Below, piece by piece: positions 33,060-44,579 of a stretch of DNA of 64,000 nt. Within the stretch, counting starts at the first letter, position 1. The number at the start of each line of letters is the position of its first letter. Under the pieces are notes generated by a model. It was not told the DNA's origin. It made no database searches and saw nothing but the letters and a program-made list of their open reading frames with translations. The stretch is from Nephrocerus scutellatus (lineage: Eukaryota > Arthropoda > Insecta > Diptera > Pipunculidae), in assembly GCA_947095585.1 (NCBI GenBank), contig OX352765.1:20173254-20237253 (forward strand). The letters run 5' to 3'. Both the position numbers and the translations under genes were made by a program.

Positions 33060-34690
33060 TACATAGATATCGGATAATAATTCTAACACCTTACTTACTG
33101 TGTCACTGTTACACGCGATGAGTGTCAATCAGTTCGAAGTAACCTCCACCTATCGGTTGACCTCAATCTGAATAAATACTTGAAACTAGAACCAATATGG
33201 TTCGATCCATTGTATAACTTATGACTGCGATGCCATGAGAGATACGATATACGCTGCCAAACATTGTGACAAACTATCGATACGCAACACTTGCATACTG
33301 CATGGTCCTAGATCCTAGTTTGCATGAGATACTTGTTGTTGTTGTTGTTGAAAATTCGCTGCTGCTGCAAAATTGGAGGTGAGTGAGTGCTTAAGTGCCA
33401 CAGTGCCAGTCGTTTGCACAAGGAAACATGATTCCGTTTTGTAAGACCAACGCGCCACCAGCCGCCACACCAGCCGGTGCAGTTGTTTTTAACCCAAATC
33501 CGGGGCAAAACTTTTCATTGAGTTGACTAATGAACTCGCACTTTGGTTGGTCGGTCGGTAGGTTGGTTGGTTGTTTGCCTGAGACACACACATACAGACA
33601 GGGAGATTTGTAAAGCTATCAACATTTCATTATTCCGTCGATTGCGGAATGCTGCGCATTTGTCGCCTGCACATTACACATGTTCGCCATCAGAGCCAGA
33701 AGGGTTCTCCTGTTTCTTGATCGCGCAATTGGCATGTCGACGTCGAGCCGAGCCCAGAAAACGGCTTTAGAATTTGGCCCGCCAATGACACAATCGAACT
33801 GGAGACTCCGGCTTGCGTGCAGCTTCCTGCGCGTAGAAATGCAATAAATTGCAATTGTCAGGGCGCGCAAAAGCTAAGCTTTTTGGCAAATGGCATGGCA
33901 TCGTGACATGGCATCCAGAGCGCAGTCGACGACGACGACGCGACGTACTGAGCGTCGCCTCACCACATACCACCATTGACACAGAATTGAGAGCCCAATG
34001 TATGCAACAAATCAAAGATTTGCTGCGCGCATGCGTTGTTGAATGTGAATGGATTTGTTTTTGACGGTAAGTAATAAAAAAAAATCTCTCTAGACGCGGC
34101 ACGTTCTTTACTTTGTCGTCATGTCCTCCTACCCCTCCTGCCACCCACCTTCACACATGAACCTCATGACAAATTACCGAAATATTTTGCATAAAACTTT
34201 TGTAAGATTCGTGCTCGAAATCGGAATTAATGTTATGCCTCAACTTGTGATCCAAAAGTGGGGCTTACATATGTATGTCACACAATACATGTGATAAATG
34301 GTGGCCTTTTGCATGGTTTACAGTTTAAACTGAGGTACCCTGATGGAACCATAAGCATTCTTAGTTTGCCTTTTGTATAGCTCCGAGGGTTTCGTGCCAC
34401 AAAATTGATTTTATGAACTCGACCGAATTGTTAATTAAATTTCCATTAAATGATTGTGTAGCCACAAAGTATTGCTAATTTGAAAGTAAACTGCATTAGA
34501 ATGTCATTGTACCTATCATAGATTTCCAGATGTTTCCAGCGTGGGAGTTTGGATATGAATGAAAGATAAATGCGGGTTTCCTTTAAAAATCAAACTAGGA
34601 AAATTTAAGATTACTTGGATTAAAAATCATAACGTAATTACTTCAGAGCCATAAAGCCCACTAACTAAACCCATCTACAAAGGGGCCAGC
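33060..34690. other. Unique, GC-richer, possibly regulatory DNA
   Basis: No transposon is recognisable. The part at 33330-34080 has a more balanced base composition than the surroundings and contains short repeats: (TTG)6 at about 33334, TTGGTTGG arrays near 33543-33571 and (GAC)5 near 33928-33943. Open frames on both strands overlap each other without motif. It could be a conserved non-coding (enhancer) region or an untranslated exon. Confidence 0.35.
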
Positions 34691-34699
34691 GTATGAAGA

Positions 34700-35330
34700 T
34701 TAACTAAATCAAAAGGCTAGGCGAGAGCAAGTCCAACGACAGTTTGGACAATCGACAATCTGCGCAAACAAGCGATGGCTTCTGTGAAAGTATGAGCCGC
34801 TGTAACTGCAAATTGTCGTTCCCTGCTACTCTTTATTGATCAGAGCATCAAGGTAAATCAGGAAGTGTACCGGGAAAAGGTATTAAATAATTCGTTGCTA
34901 CCTTCGGCATACAAAAATTTCGATAACAAACGCTGGCCATTCCAATTGGACTCATCACTATCACATAAAGCTCGTTTGACACAACAATTTTTACAAAGTC
35001 ACGCTGTAAATTTCATTGCTTTGCAACAATGGCGTTCAGCCACACCAGACTTGAATCCAATGGACTTCTCCATATGGTCCCTTTTTGGAGGTTGAAGTTT
35101 CGACAAAAAAAAAGAAAACGAAAGAGTTGACGCAGCATGCAATGCTTTGGTTACGGAACTCGACGCTATCATGCTCGCCAAAGGTGGCTATATTGAGCAG
35201 AAACGTGTTTTTCGTAAAATTTGAGACGTTTTTAAAATTCTCTAAAAAGAATTTAATACAAATGCTCATAAATGACGAAATTACAGCCTTTTGATTTAGT
35301 AACACTTCATACACTAAAACCTTTGTATTT
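34700..35330 (+). mobile_element. Tc1/mariner-like transposase, C-terminal fragment
   Basis: The frame reads AAVTANCRSLLLFIDQSIKV, NQEVYREKVLNNSLLP, AYKNFDNKRWPFQLDSSLSH (catalytic-Asp strand, D in QLDSS), KARLTQQFLQSHAVNFIA and QQWRSATPDLNPMDFSIWS (DLNPMDF with the last catalytic residue). The tail is frameshifted. It probably belongs to the same broad family as the N-terminal piece at 29335-29742. The N-terminal half is absent here. Confidence 0.75.
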
Positions 35331-35439
35331 TGATGGTTTCTAAAGCGTTCTAATGTTCCGTTTCTTAATCTCTGTCCTCGTTCGTTGTCGTTGTTTTTTA
35401 ATCCATTTTATCCCCAGAGATGATTTTTGGTGTAGTTTT

Positions 35440-37800
35440 TCAAAAATTATCAATTCCTCATAAACGCTCACGCCTGAAGAGAAATCCTCAGACGATAAAA
35501 AATTTTTTTTTGAATCAATCGAACGCAAACTCAATGCTCGCTCTCAATATGACGTAAAAATCATCCTGTGGAATATGAACGCAAAAATAGTTAAAGAGCC
35601 AGTGCAAAACATTGGCACCCAGAATTTACACAGAGAACACTAATGACAATGGACGACGAGTTATAGAGATGGCAGCAAGCAATAATTTGGTCGATACGTG
35701 TATAGTGGTTGCGCGTAGGAATATCCACAATGACAACAAGGAATCTCCTGATACAGCTACTCGCAACTTGATAGAACACACGTTGGTAGCCCACAACAAT
35801 ATAACCTGATGACGGCACGAACACGAGGTACCAACGTCGCCTCGGATCCCTATATTTTTGGTATTGTATGGTATAGGACTTGCCTTTAATAAAAGGACAG
35901 TAAGTCCTGTGGTTTAGATAACGGCGGCATAGAAGAGAAATGGACACCCCTTTAACATAAAATACTTTACCACTCGAAACCAAATAGACCACGTGTTGAT
36001 AGACCGCCGTCACAACCCACCCGAACCTACCAATGTCGACTCGGAATACTAACTTGTTGGTATGTTGCTCCAGCGTGGATTGTATCGTCACGAAAGACTG
36101 CATCCGCTTATCAGATTTGAGTCAACACGGCTGACCTTCTCAACAAAGACCAAAAGCAATTACGGTCAAGCGCTAGGATTCGCCCTAAATGCAGGGAGAG
36201 TAAGTCCTGGGGCTGAGATGTGGAGCGTAGGAGAGAAATGGACACGCCTTAAAGAAAGTAGGGAGAAGAATCTCGTCGGTGAACTAGAACAGTACAGAGA
36301 GCGATGACACAATATACACCGCGTTGCACATGCAGCAATGATAAAGAGGGTGATCTGATCGCCGATCTGATAGGCATTTTAGAGAAATATGAAGAGCCCC
36401 TTTACGAGTTGCTAAATAATCCGCTTACTGAGGAATTGAAGGCTACACAAATGACCGACGACCACACAATGCTGTTGCCACCAAGCATAGGTGAAGTTAG
36501 TAAAGCGATAAATCGTCTTAAAAATAATAAAGCCTCGATATCTGATGTATCCCAGTGGAGTTGTTCTAATCAGGATGTTTCGAACAGCAATTCATAAACT
36601 AATAGTTAAAGAAGTATGGGAGGAACTGACGATGAGGTATCCTGTGCCAAATATATAAGAAGGGAGATATCAAAATGTGCAGCAATTATCGTGGTATAAG
36701 GCTGTTGAGTACCGCGTAAAAGATGTTCTCCTCTATCCTTCAAGACAGGAGAGCCCCATATGCTAAAGTCATCACTGGCCCATACCATTGCGGCTTCATC
36801 CCAGGTAAATCAAACTCTGATCCGATTTTCACCTTAGCCAGGTGATGGAAAAATGTCTCAAGTTTCAAAACTCATTACACCATCTTTTAATAGAATTTAA
36901 AGCCGCCTATAATAGCATAACCAGAATATACCTTATTAAAGCGGTTCGAGAATCCGGCTTCCCATATAAACTGACACGCTATGTAGGTTGAACAATGTTA
37001 TAAGCCAAGTAAAAATAGCCGGATCACTGTCAAGCGCATTCAACATCTATAAAGGGCTTCGACAAGGGAATGGATGGACAACGTTCTTTTCAACCTGGCG
37101 TTGAAAAAAGTTATCCAAAAATCTTTATAACAGCGAGAGGATCAATTCTCTATAAATCCATAGAGATACTGCATCTCGTAGACGATATTGAAATAATGGG
37201 CAGAAACTCATTCAGATTTCAGCACAAAATATAGAGCTGCAGCTCATAAATGAGAACAAAACAAAAAAATTGTGGCGTTTGTGGCGGCACGTCTGCGTGC
37301 AAAATCCTTAAACTATCTAGTGTTATTGGCAGCAGCCGATACCAGTATTGAACCTGAAATTAAGCGCACGGTCGCTTAAAGTCATAAAAGCCTACTTTAG
37401 TCTGTCAAGACTCTTCAAATACAGGAAATTAACCATAACATCCAAGCTGATGGTCTATAAGACAGTGATCATACCAGAACTTACGTATGGATTCGACACG
37501 ATGAAGGTCAATTCCGGGGACTCTATAGTGATGAGATCCACTAGCGTTTAAGCGATGTCAACATTCTGAAGAGAATTATGCTCGATAGGCTCCGGTGGGA
37601 GATAGGACGCACCTTGCTTGCATGAGCGAAAATGATTCTACTTGGAAAGTTATTTGCGGTAGCATTTATGGGATAGGACATTGTGGCCTGCCAAGCACAC
37701 GCTGGAAGAATGGCGTCGACCAGGACGCCCTGTGTTTAGGTATGCCAAACAAGATGACAACGGCTTGAAATCGAAATTACTGAGCAAAAAGCCTTTCTTC
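35440..37800 (+). mobile_element. RTE-like LINE, endonuclease to C-terminus, decayed
   Basis: Order of parts: endonuclease (SIERKLNARSQYDVKI, NDNGRRVIEMAASNNL, SPDTATRNLIEHTL, then a repeated TTRNQIDHVLIDRRH), linker (EKYEEPLYELLNNPLTEEL), RT start (GEVSKAINRLKNNKA), CSNYRGIRLLS, LIEFKAAYNSITR (domain 3), KIAGSLSSAFNIYKGLRQGN (domain 4), a degraded palm, then KAYFSLSRLFKYRKLTITSK, VIIPELTYGF and RRIMLDRLRWEIGR-like remnants. It is the most complete RTE copy but has many stops and frameshifts. The catalytic YADD/YVDD box is unreadable (LVDDIEIMG-like in one frame). Confidence 0.8.
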
Positions 37801-37806
37801 GAAATA

Positions 37807-38060
37807 GTTACGTCTGTTGACGATTGACAGCAAATGCCGCAGCCATTTGCAGGGAGCTTCCGGATTGCCAAGTATTCGTGCAATGTTAACTTCACTCGTT
37901 TACGTGAGATGCACACAGCCTCAGCAATCTCGCGTTTCTTCACTTTTTGATTATCGATATGCCGACCACAGTATGGATATTATCAACAATTTCGGGTGTA
38001 GACGCCCTTATTGCTCATCACCAAAAATGCTCATATAAAAGCGTTTTACTTCAGTTGTTC
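37807..38060 (-). mobile_element. Mariner transposase N-terminal fragment
   Basis: Minus-strand translation: TPEIVDNIHTVVGIS in one frame, then KKREIAEAVCISRKRVKLTL and HEYLAIRKLPANGCG. The pattern ...REIAE.VGIS..RV..ILHEYL.MRKLCARW is the second helix-turn-helix of irritans-type mariners. It stops before the catalytic core and abuts the end of the RTE element. Confidence 0.7.
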
Positions 38061-38097
38061 AATATTTTATTGTTGACATCAAAGGTGCATAGTCCCC

Positions 38098-38265
38098 ATA
38101 ACAATAATAGCAATAATAACATTCGACGCCACAGACCTTTGTGATCCAAAGCCTAGCTTTCTCGCGACTATTTGTGCTGTGCGTGTTATAATTTTGCATT
38201 TGTTTCCTTGGCAAAATGGAAGGAACCTACAATTTAAAGCAAAGGCGAGTTAAGAAGTTTTCCAT
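38098..38265 (-). mobile_element. SINE-A, 3' part, minus strand
   Basis: On the minus strand: ATTGTAGGTTCCTTCCATTT, then GTCGCGAGAAAGCTAGGC, GTCTGTGGCGTCGAATG and an (ATT)n-like tail at the low-coordinate end. Its body between the TTCCATT block and the end is fuller than that of the 3617 copy. Confidence 0.7.
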
Positions 38266-38439
38266 TACACGTTAGTTTCGTACCTACATATGCATAACAA
38301 GTTCCGAGTAGCTGATTTATAACCAAGTCAGCAAAATGATAGCTTATGGAATAGCATTTCATATAGCCAACCATACAAAGTTTCACAACAATTCAGCTTT
38401 TCTTTCCGTCAAAACCTCACTCGGACTATGACGAACATT

Positions 38440-38520
38440 TTAAAAATGAACCAAATCGGTCGAGCCGTTCTCAAATTATTTACTTATTAACGAACAGCAT
38501 TTAATTTTTATTTATAAAGA
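38440..38520 (-). repeat. Dispersed repeat H2, minus copy
   Basis: On the minus strand AAATGCTGTTCGTT, a spacer, then TTGAGAACGGCTCGACCGAT. This pairs with the plus copy at 715-805. Confidence 0.5.
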
Positions 38521-38529
38521 AGATGAGAA

Positions 38530-40100
38530 TGAAAATTAAAAACCCTAATGTTTTCCCAATTAATCTCTGTCGTAGTTTTTTTTTCCAAATTACAAAATTA
38601 AATGTCTTTATCGTTTGAAGTGAACACTGGTATATAATCTGACTTTTAAGATTTATTACAATCGTCAACGCAGAACGATCGTTCTTCCAATGTACCTGAA
38701 GGGAAACGCTTATGGAAATACTCATAGAGCGCATATTTTACGACCCATCGTTAGTATAATCGATAACCATAACGATCCCCATTACAGGTTATTGTCTTAT
38801 AGCACCTAAAGAACGCTAACTTCGAAGGGACGCCCGGCAACAGACGACATATGACGACAGACAGATACGAAGTAACAAAAGCCATTCAACTCAAAACGAA
38901 GAAAATTGTTTGCATGATGTGCGTGCTTTGTGGACGCGCAATGTCAGAAGACGCACAATGCGTCTGTTCAGTGCACCGACTGCTCTGCCTACCAAATACC
39001 GAATACAAATACCTGTCTAACTTGACCAACAAGTGGACAATGTCGCGTGTGGTGATGCATGCCTTCGCATAAAGATCTCGGTAGGCAAGTCTACCGAATT
39101 CCGAAGTCCAGATCAGTACAACACTGAAATAGCTCCTCAGCCAAACCTACTCAAACAACAGATGATTACAGTAGACGCCACTTTTCCATCCATCCATCCA
39201 ACTGCAGCACTGAGTGTTGTTTCTCTCTCTTCATCTCTGCTCTTCTTCATTCTGTGTAAAATACCTTTGTTTTGTTGTTGTGCTTTCGTGATTGCCTGGT
39301 TACAGCAAAATAGACCTGATAATCCATATACTCGTATACGAGTAGGTTGCATCATGAATAGCTTCCTATCATCCACATCACTATTATACCAGACACAGAA
39401 AAACTGTCCCTTTTATTTGGCTTCCTGTGAGTGGTGGCGCGGCTTAAAACAAGTTTGCACAGTTGCCACAGCTGGTACATCGTAGACCGATGGTGGTATC
39501 CTTCTGGGAGGTATACTCAAACAGAATGCGCGAGATAGAACAATATTCAAATATTGTTTTCTGACATATATATTTGTCAGACTAGCCTACTACTTGGTAT
39601 TCTAAGATGCCGGCGCAACCGTGTGGGAGTATAGTTTCGAATTGCATTTGCTTCAGAGCTGAATGTCTTCTATGGATCCTACTCTCAGACAGAACGTGTC
39701 TCGGCATATTTCGTGATTATGAATATGTCAATAGAATATATAGTTGGAGGCTCATTTGTCACATTCGGTTTGGATAGTTGAGTTTTAAAAAAGAGTTCAT
39801 AATGAGTTGCAGATGGACAATATTTAAATATGTTCTTATCGTTGTTGAAGTTAATTTTTAAATGTTATACTGTGAGACGTTTTGCGAATGTTCATTGTAC
39901 TGCAACCGATTCAGGTTGATTATACTTATCCTTCAATCTCATAGTCTCATACAGGCTATTCAGTCAGTCAACAACAATGTCTTATTTTTTCGATTCTTGG
40001 GACATTGGTTATAAATTCACACATTTTCGTCTCCACTTGTCTTCTGATTAAAACATCATTTCTTATTAAAGTACCGTGGAATTACCAGGCTGCTTCTCTA
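38530..40100. other. No gene seen
   Basis: Unique DNA. The longest frame (39033-39485, plus) contains a hydrophobic run but has no splice, start context or family signal, so I do not call a gene. Confidence 0.45.
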
Positions 40101-40109
40101 TTCTCTGCA

Positions 40110-41790
40110 CGTCTTCTACCAGGTACGGACAATCTAGGTGAGCTATCTTGCCGCCATTGCCTGACAGAAAATGCGTAAGTTTTTCTTTTGTGTAGACCCT
40201 TACCCATATGGCTGCCACTACGACCTAAAAATATATATGTATCAACAGAGTATGATTAATCTAAGGGACGTAACACCTCCCTAATGAAGGATAGTACGTC
40301 GTTAGCAGCTGAGTTCCTCAACTCTGCTGACGAACCTATTTCCTTATGGAAAATATGCCTCCTTAACCAAATTAATGCTGGGCATTTACAAAGAATGAAT
40401 TCCGATGATTCGTCATCTTCCAAGAAGAACCTACAATCCGTATCTGAGACCAGATTAATTTAATTAAGGTGATACTGGAAGCCACACTGACCCGTGAGAA
40501 AGCTCACTGGCTTTATAATTCTATCCTTGTCTAGATTAAGGATTTCCCTGTATGAATAAGGCCTGATTAGTAGTTTCGATTATCTCAGTCCCGAGACATT
40601 TTCCCACTGGGCCAGACAACGTATGTGTTTCAATCATTAATCATTGCTTCAGTGACAGTCCAGTTGACGCCACAGTATACTATGAACGCAGATTCTGAGC
40701 TAGCCATTCATCTGCAGACTCGTTGCCTGCAATTCCTTGATGACCAGGGATTACAATAGCAAGAGATTGAAGTGCATCGTAGCAGCATTTCACTAATATG
40801 GAGCACATTAAGTTGGATGATAGCGCTTTAAGTTCTGCTTGGCTATCTGAAAAGATATATATCCTAGCGCCCTTAATACCTTTACTAAGGTTTATCCTAG
40901 CGCAGATATAAATGGCATGGAGTTCAGCCTGGAAAGCCTTGGCACACATTCCCATAAGTATCGAGACTGTGGGACCCAAAGGCGCTAGCTCCAATTCCTG
41001 ATTCCATCTTTGATCCATCTGTCAAGCAGACCAGACGCCTAGGGTTCAGTGCCGGAACACAATTAGACCAGTTTGTATGGTCCAAATTTCTACCTCAAAT
41101 AACCTACCAGTTCTCCTTGATCATGATGTCGGGGATAGTGCAAAACATGTCTCTTTCGGGAATTGAATCAAGAATTTTACGGTATCCCACATGGTCATCT
41201 TATACTTGTTTCTTAGCTGCAGCTTAATAGCGCATCTAGCGACCATCTTCCTAATGAACATTTGTAGGGGAAAAAACCCAACGACAGCTTTAAATGCTGG
41301 CACCCGTGATACCGAGACAGGCAATTCTCTGGAGCTCCTGAAGCTTAGTTGCCGTTGTCCGTTCAAAAACTTGGCCGCGTACGTGATAATAGGCATCACC
41401 ATCATTGTATTCATCTAATGTATCAAATTTGGACTTACACCTGAAGTTCTGACGTAAAGGCATCTACTGGCCCACATGGTCCTAATGGTGCGCTCGAAGC
41501 CAGACTTTTTACGATAATTGCAGCTAAGCCGTTTGTCAAGGATGACGCCGAGATATTTAACCTCACTAGAATAAAATAAAGTAGTGCTTTTGATGACTAT
41601 ATGTTCCAGATTGATCAGTTCTGATTTTTTAAAAGGCACTAGAATGGTTTTGCAAGGATTGATGGATAGTTCTTCTCTGACGCACCATTCTCAAACATGT
41701 AGTGTTTTTACCAACAATAGAAATGCGTAATGCGTCAATGGTTTGCAATATCAATGCTCGATATCAGCTTGTAGGTCCATCTGCCTTTTA
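40110..41790 (-). mobile_element. R1-like LINE (family M), RT end, RNase H and C-terminus
   Basis: From right to left: PFKKSELINLEHIVIKSTTL, SEVKYLGVILDKRLSC, TIRTMWASRCLYVRTSG, YAAKFLNGQRQLSF, AFKAVVGFFPLQMFIRK and MVARCAIKLQLRN. Then RNase H (AFQAELHAIYICARI, YIFSDSQAELKALSS, VIPGHQGIAGNESADEWLAQ) and a decayed C-terminus with ...YVVWPSGKMSRD. The E (AELHA), D (FSDSQ) and last D (NESADEWLA) of RNase H are intact. The first D region is degraded. Interrupted by stops. A second copy is at 53260-55260. Confidence 0.85.
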
Positions 41791-41949
41791 AACATTTATA
41801 CAAACGAGCTTGCCATACAGCCATTGGAGTGGCTTTTTCTTCCTTCCTGATAATTTTTATTGTGCATTGGTCCTGTTAGATTGATGCTTCTCTATTTTAA
41901 ATCCTAAGCGTTTCACCTGCGAGGATATCTATTGTGGAATCATTCCTGC

Positions 41950-42196
41950 TTATCCGAGATTGTTCGAAAACCGCCGATATTTATACGGCTGATAATAATT
42001 CTCAGCAATAAGGTACATTTCTGGTTAATGGCTACGTTAATAAGCACATTTATAGCATTTGGGCAAGTCAGCAACTCGAAGCCATCCACGAAATACCATT
42101 ACACCCATAAAAATTAACTATTTGGTGGGGTTTTTAAGCTAAAGTGGTCATTGGCCCATGTGCGTATTCTTCAATGCTGTCGTGTTCCATAAATCC
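41950..42196 (+). mobile_element. Mariner transposase fragment with internal deletion
   Basis: Frames give KVHFWLMATLI, then IHEIPLHP and KLTIWWGF, the AHFWLNGYVNK...HEIPLHPKKLTVWCGL segment of mariners, and then jump to the extreme C-terminal bases. TGTCGTGTTCCATAAAT at 42178-42194 is identical over 17 bases to 4496-4512, the DVVFHK end of the mariner remnant at 4090-4590. The middle of the core is deleted. Confidence 0.65.
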
Positions 42197-42500
42197 AACC
42201 GCAGTTATAATCCGAATAGGATCATATTCGCTGTCCCCTGTCCCCTGTCGACCAAAGTCTAACGAGCTTAATACTCTTTAAGATGTCCACACCGCGGTTA
42301 CGCTCATAAATCTCGTCTCCGAAATCGTCCTTCTTCATGTACGGAACAATTCTCCGTAAGACTTTCCTTTACTTTTTGCTAAACCTATGCTAAGTTTGAA
42401 CATCGTACTCTACACAAGTACCTTAAATGTTATGACGTTTAAATTCATTGGATTTGCAGAGTCTTGTCATACTGCAGTAGGCATTGTTTGCATGAAGCCA
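42197..42500 (-). mobile_element. RTE-like LINE C-terminal fragment
   Basis: On the minus strand SRLCKSNEFKRHNI, then RKVLRRIVPYMKKDDFGDEI, YERNRGVDILKSIKLVRLW. This equals the SRLFKSRN...ERKVLRRI.GPVCEEGRFR.EIYE.Y.D.DIV..IK block of RTE-like elements. It directly abuts the mariner end in inverted orientation. Confidence 0.7.
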
Positions 42501-42504
42501 GTTG

Positions 42505-43905
42505 ATTCTAGCTCTTGGTAATTGTTTTTTCAAAAAACTGGTAAAATTGCACCTAAAATTTCTCCTCCGAATCTTATAATTAGTAAAAGGTAATTATCGT
42601 TTGGAATCGCCTCTCAGACTTCCTGCGTGTTATAAACTTTGACCGTCTCATGTAACAGGAAGGCAATAGAAGGCAACCGGTTGAGTAGGAGAAAAGCCTT
42701 TTGATGCGTTTGGTAGGCATCACCAGCACTTGCATCGCTATATGCACTCTGCACAATCAACGCATATCAATTTGTTCTCCTCATTGAACAACTTTAGCTA
42801 ACCTGACGCATACATTCAAAGTGTGTGCTTGTCGCTCATCAGCACAATCACGCCACTCCACACTGCATCGCATCACGTCAATGAATTTCATTAAAGATGG
42901 ATCTGATGAGCAATCACCGGGCAATTAGTCAAGGTGCGCTTGATGCTTGATTCGAAGTGGACACATGGTTATATCTAAACATATATACATATATACACTC
43001 GTAAACAAATACTTAATACTAATTGAGCAATAACGAAATCAACTCAAGATTGATTAGAAGCGATAGGCTATGTTCATTTGGTTGCAATGGACGGATAGTG
43101 AGAATGCCTGTGGGTGTTAAAGGCAATGGAATCCATGATGATGCGTATCAGAAGCACTTTGCAAAGTGCTAAGTTCAATCACGTCCTAAAGTGCACCACA
43201 TAGCACCTCGTCTTCCAATTCGAGTTGTGTTTTAATATTTGACTTTGCTCTTGATAAGCTCTTGAATTGTCGCACACGAATAACTTGTTTACTTTTGACC
43301 TTGATGTGCGACTGCAAAAGATAATTCCAGGAATCACCGTCGTATTGATCGCAAATCCTTTAATACGCGCCTTTTAGGGAAATAATGTATCAGTGGCACG
43401 ACATAGAGATCAATGCACCTGATCGCATTTTGCTTTTTTTTGTGTTTTCTGGTCAGTTTTTTTGACTCACTCACATGAGTTTGATCTCTTTCTGAAATAT
43501 ATGTATATTTTTTGACTCTACGACGGGTTTCGGTTCTGGCTAGGGAATCCAAAATTATTGAAACTTAAATTTACCGGCTTTCGGTAATTGTTTTAGTACA
43601 GTACCGGTTTCTCGGTAATTGAGCGGGAAATTTAATTTATAAAAACATATGGTTACAAAAATCAAAAGTTTTGAAATTATATGAACATATATTTCATTTC
43701 AACTATTTTTCAATTAAATAAATAATACATGGTTAAGTGGACCTTGTACCAGTTTGCAAAGGAGATAAAGGCCAGTTTAACCTCTCGTAGATGTTGATTG
43801 GAGTTAACACACGAGTATGATATAAAAATATCAGGTCACTTGCTTGGACTATCGAGTTCTGTTATTGCTTTACAAGTGTGCACGCAGTCCGATTGTTGCG
43901 AATTT
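42505..43905. other. No gene seen
   Basis: Unique DNA without supported feature. A CCGGTTTCTCGGTAATT/CCGGCTTTCGGTAATT direct pair lies near 43573-43620. Confidence 0.45.
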
Positions 43906-43909
43906 GTCG

Positions 43910-44190
43910 ATTCCACGTCGATCTCAGGAACTGGACATGTCTGTTACTAGTTTGTGGTGAATTTCGTATGAAGACTACCTGCATCCCTACATTGTATCGC
44001 TGAACGACCAGCCTTAAACATGTACAAAACCGTCCCGATTAGAAAAACATTTTTAGCGATGAACCAGAACCAGCAAAATTGTGGCCTTTGGACAAGGCAA
44101 CCCTAAGTCGCAGTCAATGGAGATTGCTACCGGACCATGTTAACTGACAATTTCTGGATTTAATTCGAATAGGTTTACTTAGGTTTCAAA
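43910..44190 (+). mobile_element. Mariner transposase fragment
   Basis: The stretch contains SLKHVQNRPD, a SDEPEPAKLW-like piece, NQQNCGLWTRQP and VNGDCYRTMLTDNFWI in shifting frames. This is the SDEAHF...NKQNCR.W...VNGDRYR.M..DFFWP run with ~40 residues missing. It is closest in wording to the element at 4090-4590 (RYRTMMTENFWN). Confidence 0.6.
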
Positions 44191-44369
44191 AAGCGATAGC
44201 AGAGTGAGACATGATATTGATAAGGGTATTTATGGAGATAGGAATGAAGCGATAGCAGGGTAAGACATGATAGGGTTCATGTTGATCACAACATATTTTC
44301 TTACTGTTGATATATGAATAGATATATTGTTGGTATATTTCTTTAAATATTTGGAAGAATTTACAAAGT

Positions 44370-44575
44370 TAAGTAGTTTTTTTTTATTATGTACACACGC
44401 TAAAAGGTTTGCACCCTTAGCACAGCCTGGGCGTTAGGAAATTAGGGAGAGGAAAAGATGAGATGTCTATGCACGCGTGTCTTAAACGACTGCAGATCAT
44501 TAAAATGCGGAAACACAGAATTAGGCAATTCATTCCACATAACTATCGTGCGGCTAAAGTTTAATTATAATACGT
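44370..44575 (-). mobile_element. Jockey-like LINE (family J), 3' UTR fragment
   Basis: On the minus strand TCTCCCTAATTTCCTAACGC, then GGGTGCAAACC and TTTAGCGTGTGTAC match the 3' ends of family J at 12890-13000 (minus) and at 55420-55500 and 58580-58660 (plus; CCCTAACGCCCACGCTATGCC, AAGGGTGCGAACCCCTTTAA). No ORF remains. Confidence 0.65.
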
Positions 44576-44579
44576 ATGT

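Noticed and set aside
39033..39485. 150-codon open frame with hydrophobic run
   Set aside because: No recognisable domain, poor start context, an overlapping open frame on the other strand, and no splice structure.
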